This document shows positions 63,149 to 64,000 of a stretch of 64,000 bases of DNA, piece by piece (within the stretch, counting starts at the first letter, position 1; every line of letters starts with the position of its first letter). The stretch lies in contig NZ_CP027657.1 in assembly GCF_003008615.1 (NCBI RefSeq), positions 124,001-188,000 of the forward strand, in the 5' to 3' direction. This DNA comes from Pseudomonas mendocina (lineage in GTDB: Bacteria; Pseudomonadota; Gammaproteobacteria; Pseudomonadales; Pseudomonadaceae). The notes beneath the pieces were generated by a model. The model made no database searches. It saw only the letters and a list, made by a program, of their open reading frames with translations, and was not told the origin of the DNA. A program made the position numbers and the translations under genes.

Positions 63149-64000
63149 CGTGGCGCCTCCTGCGGGTCGACATCGACCCAGACGAATTTGTTTGCGTCCA
63201 AACGATGCTCCTGATCCAGACGATAGGCCACCAACCTGCCGCCAATCACCGCACTGTAATCCAGGCAGGCCAGATTCGGACGAATCGGTGCCGGCTTACC
63301 ACGCCGCCAGTAATGGCCGACGAACAACAACGGCTCGTGGGCGCCATAGCGCAGCAGCTCGTCCTTCTGCAGCTCGGTCAGCGGCGTCTGTGCGGCCAGC
63401 TCCGGCAGGGCATCGGGTTGGAACACGATGTCGCCGTAGGTCTGCGGATTCTCTTCCCAGAATTTGGTGCGAAAGTACGAACGAGTAAAGCCGTCACCGC
63501 TGGTCTGGGTCAGGCCATGCGGCAGACGCATGTCGGTACCACGCAACAAACGATCCAGCGCCATGTTGGCGAAGCTGCCGGGCACGGCTGCCGACTGAAG
63601 AAAGTGCTCGTCGATGCAGCCATCGGGGAATTGCGCCTTGAGCGGCGTGATCAGTTCGTCATCCCAGCAGGCGTGGACAACGCGGAAGCGTCCGGCATCG
63701 ATGAACAACGGCATTTCGTAGAACCAGTGGAGAAACTCGCGCCACTCCTGTGGATACGCCTCGAACTGCGCCAGGGTTTCACGCATCAGGCGGTGGTGGC
63801 GCGGGCTGTGCTCACGCACATAATGACGACCACTACCCGGTGACGCCGGTGTACTCCAGCCCAGCGCATTGAATTCGTGGTTGCCCATGATGCACAGCGC
63901 CTGGCCTGCGCGAACCATATCGTGCACCAGGTGCAAGGTTTCGCGAATGCCGGGGCCACGGTCGACCAGGTCGCCGAGGAAGATCACCATGCGCGAAGGA
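63145..64000 (-). CDS. Metallophosphoesterase (calcineurin-like), partial at the window edge
   Basis: The C-terminal 285 residues or so are visible; the 5' end lies beyond base 64000, since the frame is open through P-S-R before the first internal Met. Calcineurin-type metal motifs are present: G-D-L-V-D-R-G-P, then G-N-H-E-F and later V-V-H-A-C-W and F-V-G-H-Y-W. Possibly a serine/threonine or dinucleoside-polyphosphate phosphatase. The D-x-H motif must lie outside the window. Confidence 0.85.
   Translation of the reverse strand, partial: PSRMVIFLGDLVDRGPGIRETLHLVHDMVRAGQALCIMGNHEFNALGWSTPASPGSGRHYVREHSPRHHRLMRETLAQFEAYPQEWREFLHWFYEMPLFIDAGRFRVVHACWDDELITPLKAQFPDGCIDEHFLQSAAVPGSFANMALDRLLRGTDMRLPHGLTQTSGDGFTRSYFRTKFWEENPQTYGDIVFQPDALPELAAQTPLTELQKDELLRYGAHEPLLFVGHYWRRGKPAPIRPNLACLDYSAVIGGRLVAYRLDQEHRLDANKFVWVDVDPQEAPR

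Overview
The window looks like chromosome from a Pseudomonas of the mendocina / oleovorans / alcaligenes type. The DNA is GC-rich with typical Pseudomonas codon use. From memory, most gene orders match Pseudomonas core neighbourhoods: (a) ABC exporter-dsbA-like-trhO-bolA-DUF2059-DUF2804-fumC-oxidoreductase, (b) purC-bamC-dapA-gcvR-bcp-perM-tusA-bepA, (c) gdhB ... moxR-DUF58-DUF4381-VWA-VWA/TPR-batD ... pepN-DUF2797-yeaC-glpG-phosphoesterase. No database search was run, so family names rest on motifs and recall.

Layout. 1-12.2 kb is housekeeping and transport: GATase-like protein, LysR, ABC exporter, thioredoxin-fold protein, tRNA hydroxylase trhO, bolA, fumC, a quinone-reductase-like flavoprotein, a DMT exporter and an alpha/beta hydrolase. 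12.3-15.7 kb is the divergent metE/metR pair with a perfect MetR box between them. 15.7-18.9 kb is an accessory island: an attI-like site, three gene cassettes each closed by a 75-77 bp attC site, and no integrase gene. A truncated inverted tRNA-Ser 3' end lies on its left and an intact tRNA-Ser(CGA) on its right. 18.97-26.4 kb is the purC-to-bepA block. 26.5-31.4 kb is gdhB, the NAD-dependent glutamate dehydrogenase.

31.6-43.1 kb is a second accessory block: a TRAP transporter (dctP, dctQ, dctM), a LysR regulator, an OprD-type porin, a chemoreceptor, an orphan TRAP binding protein and pxpABC (5-oxoprolinase). Four promoters here (dctP, oprD-like gene, orphan binding protein, pxpA) share an approximately 38 bp element, always in the same orientation relative to the gene it precedes. 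I infer one regulon for sensing, importing and hydrolysing 5-oxoproline (pyroglutamate) to glutamate, next to the glutamate dehydrogenase gene.

43.3-50.2 kb is the MoxR/Bat-type operon. A REP cluster follows (50.16-50.52 kb). 50.6-57.9 kb holds four envelope genes on one strand (RND/MMPL permease, YCF48-like propeller, DUF1329, DUF1302 barrel), interrupted by a MITE-like repeat. 58.4-64 kb is pepN, DUF2797, yeaC, glpG and a phosphoesterase that runs off the window. Intergenic stretches carry several REP-like families and many bidirectional terminators. I found no rRNA, CRISPR array, transposase or prophage gene.
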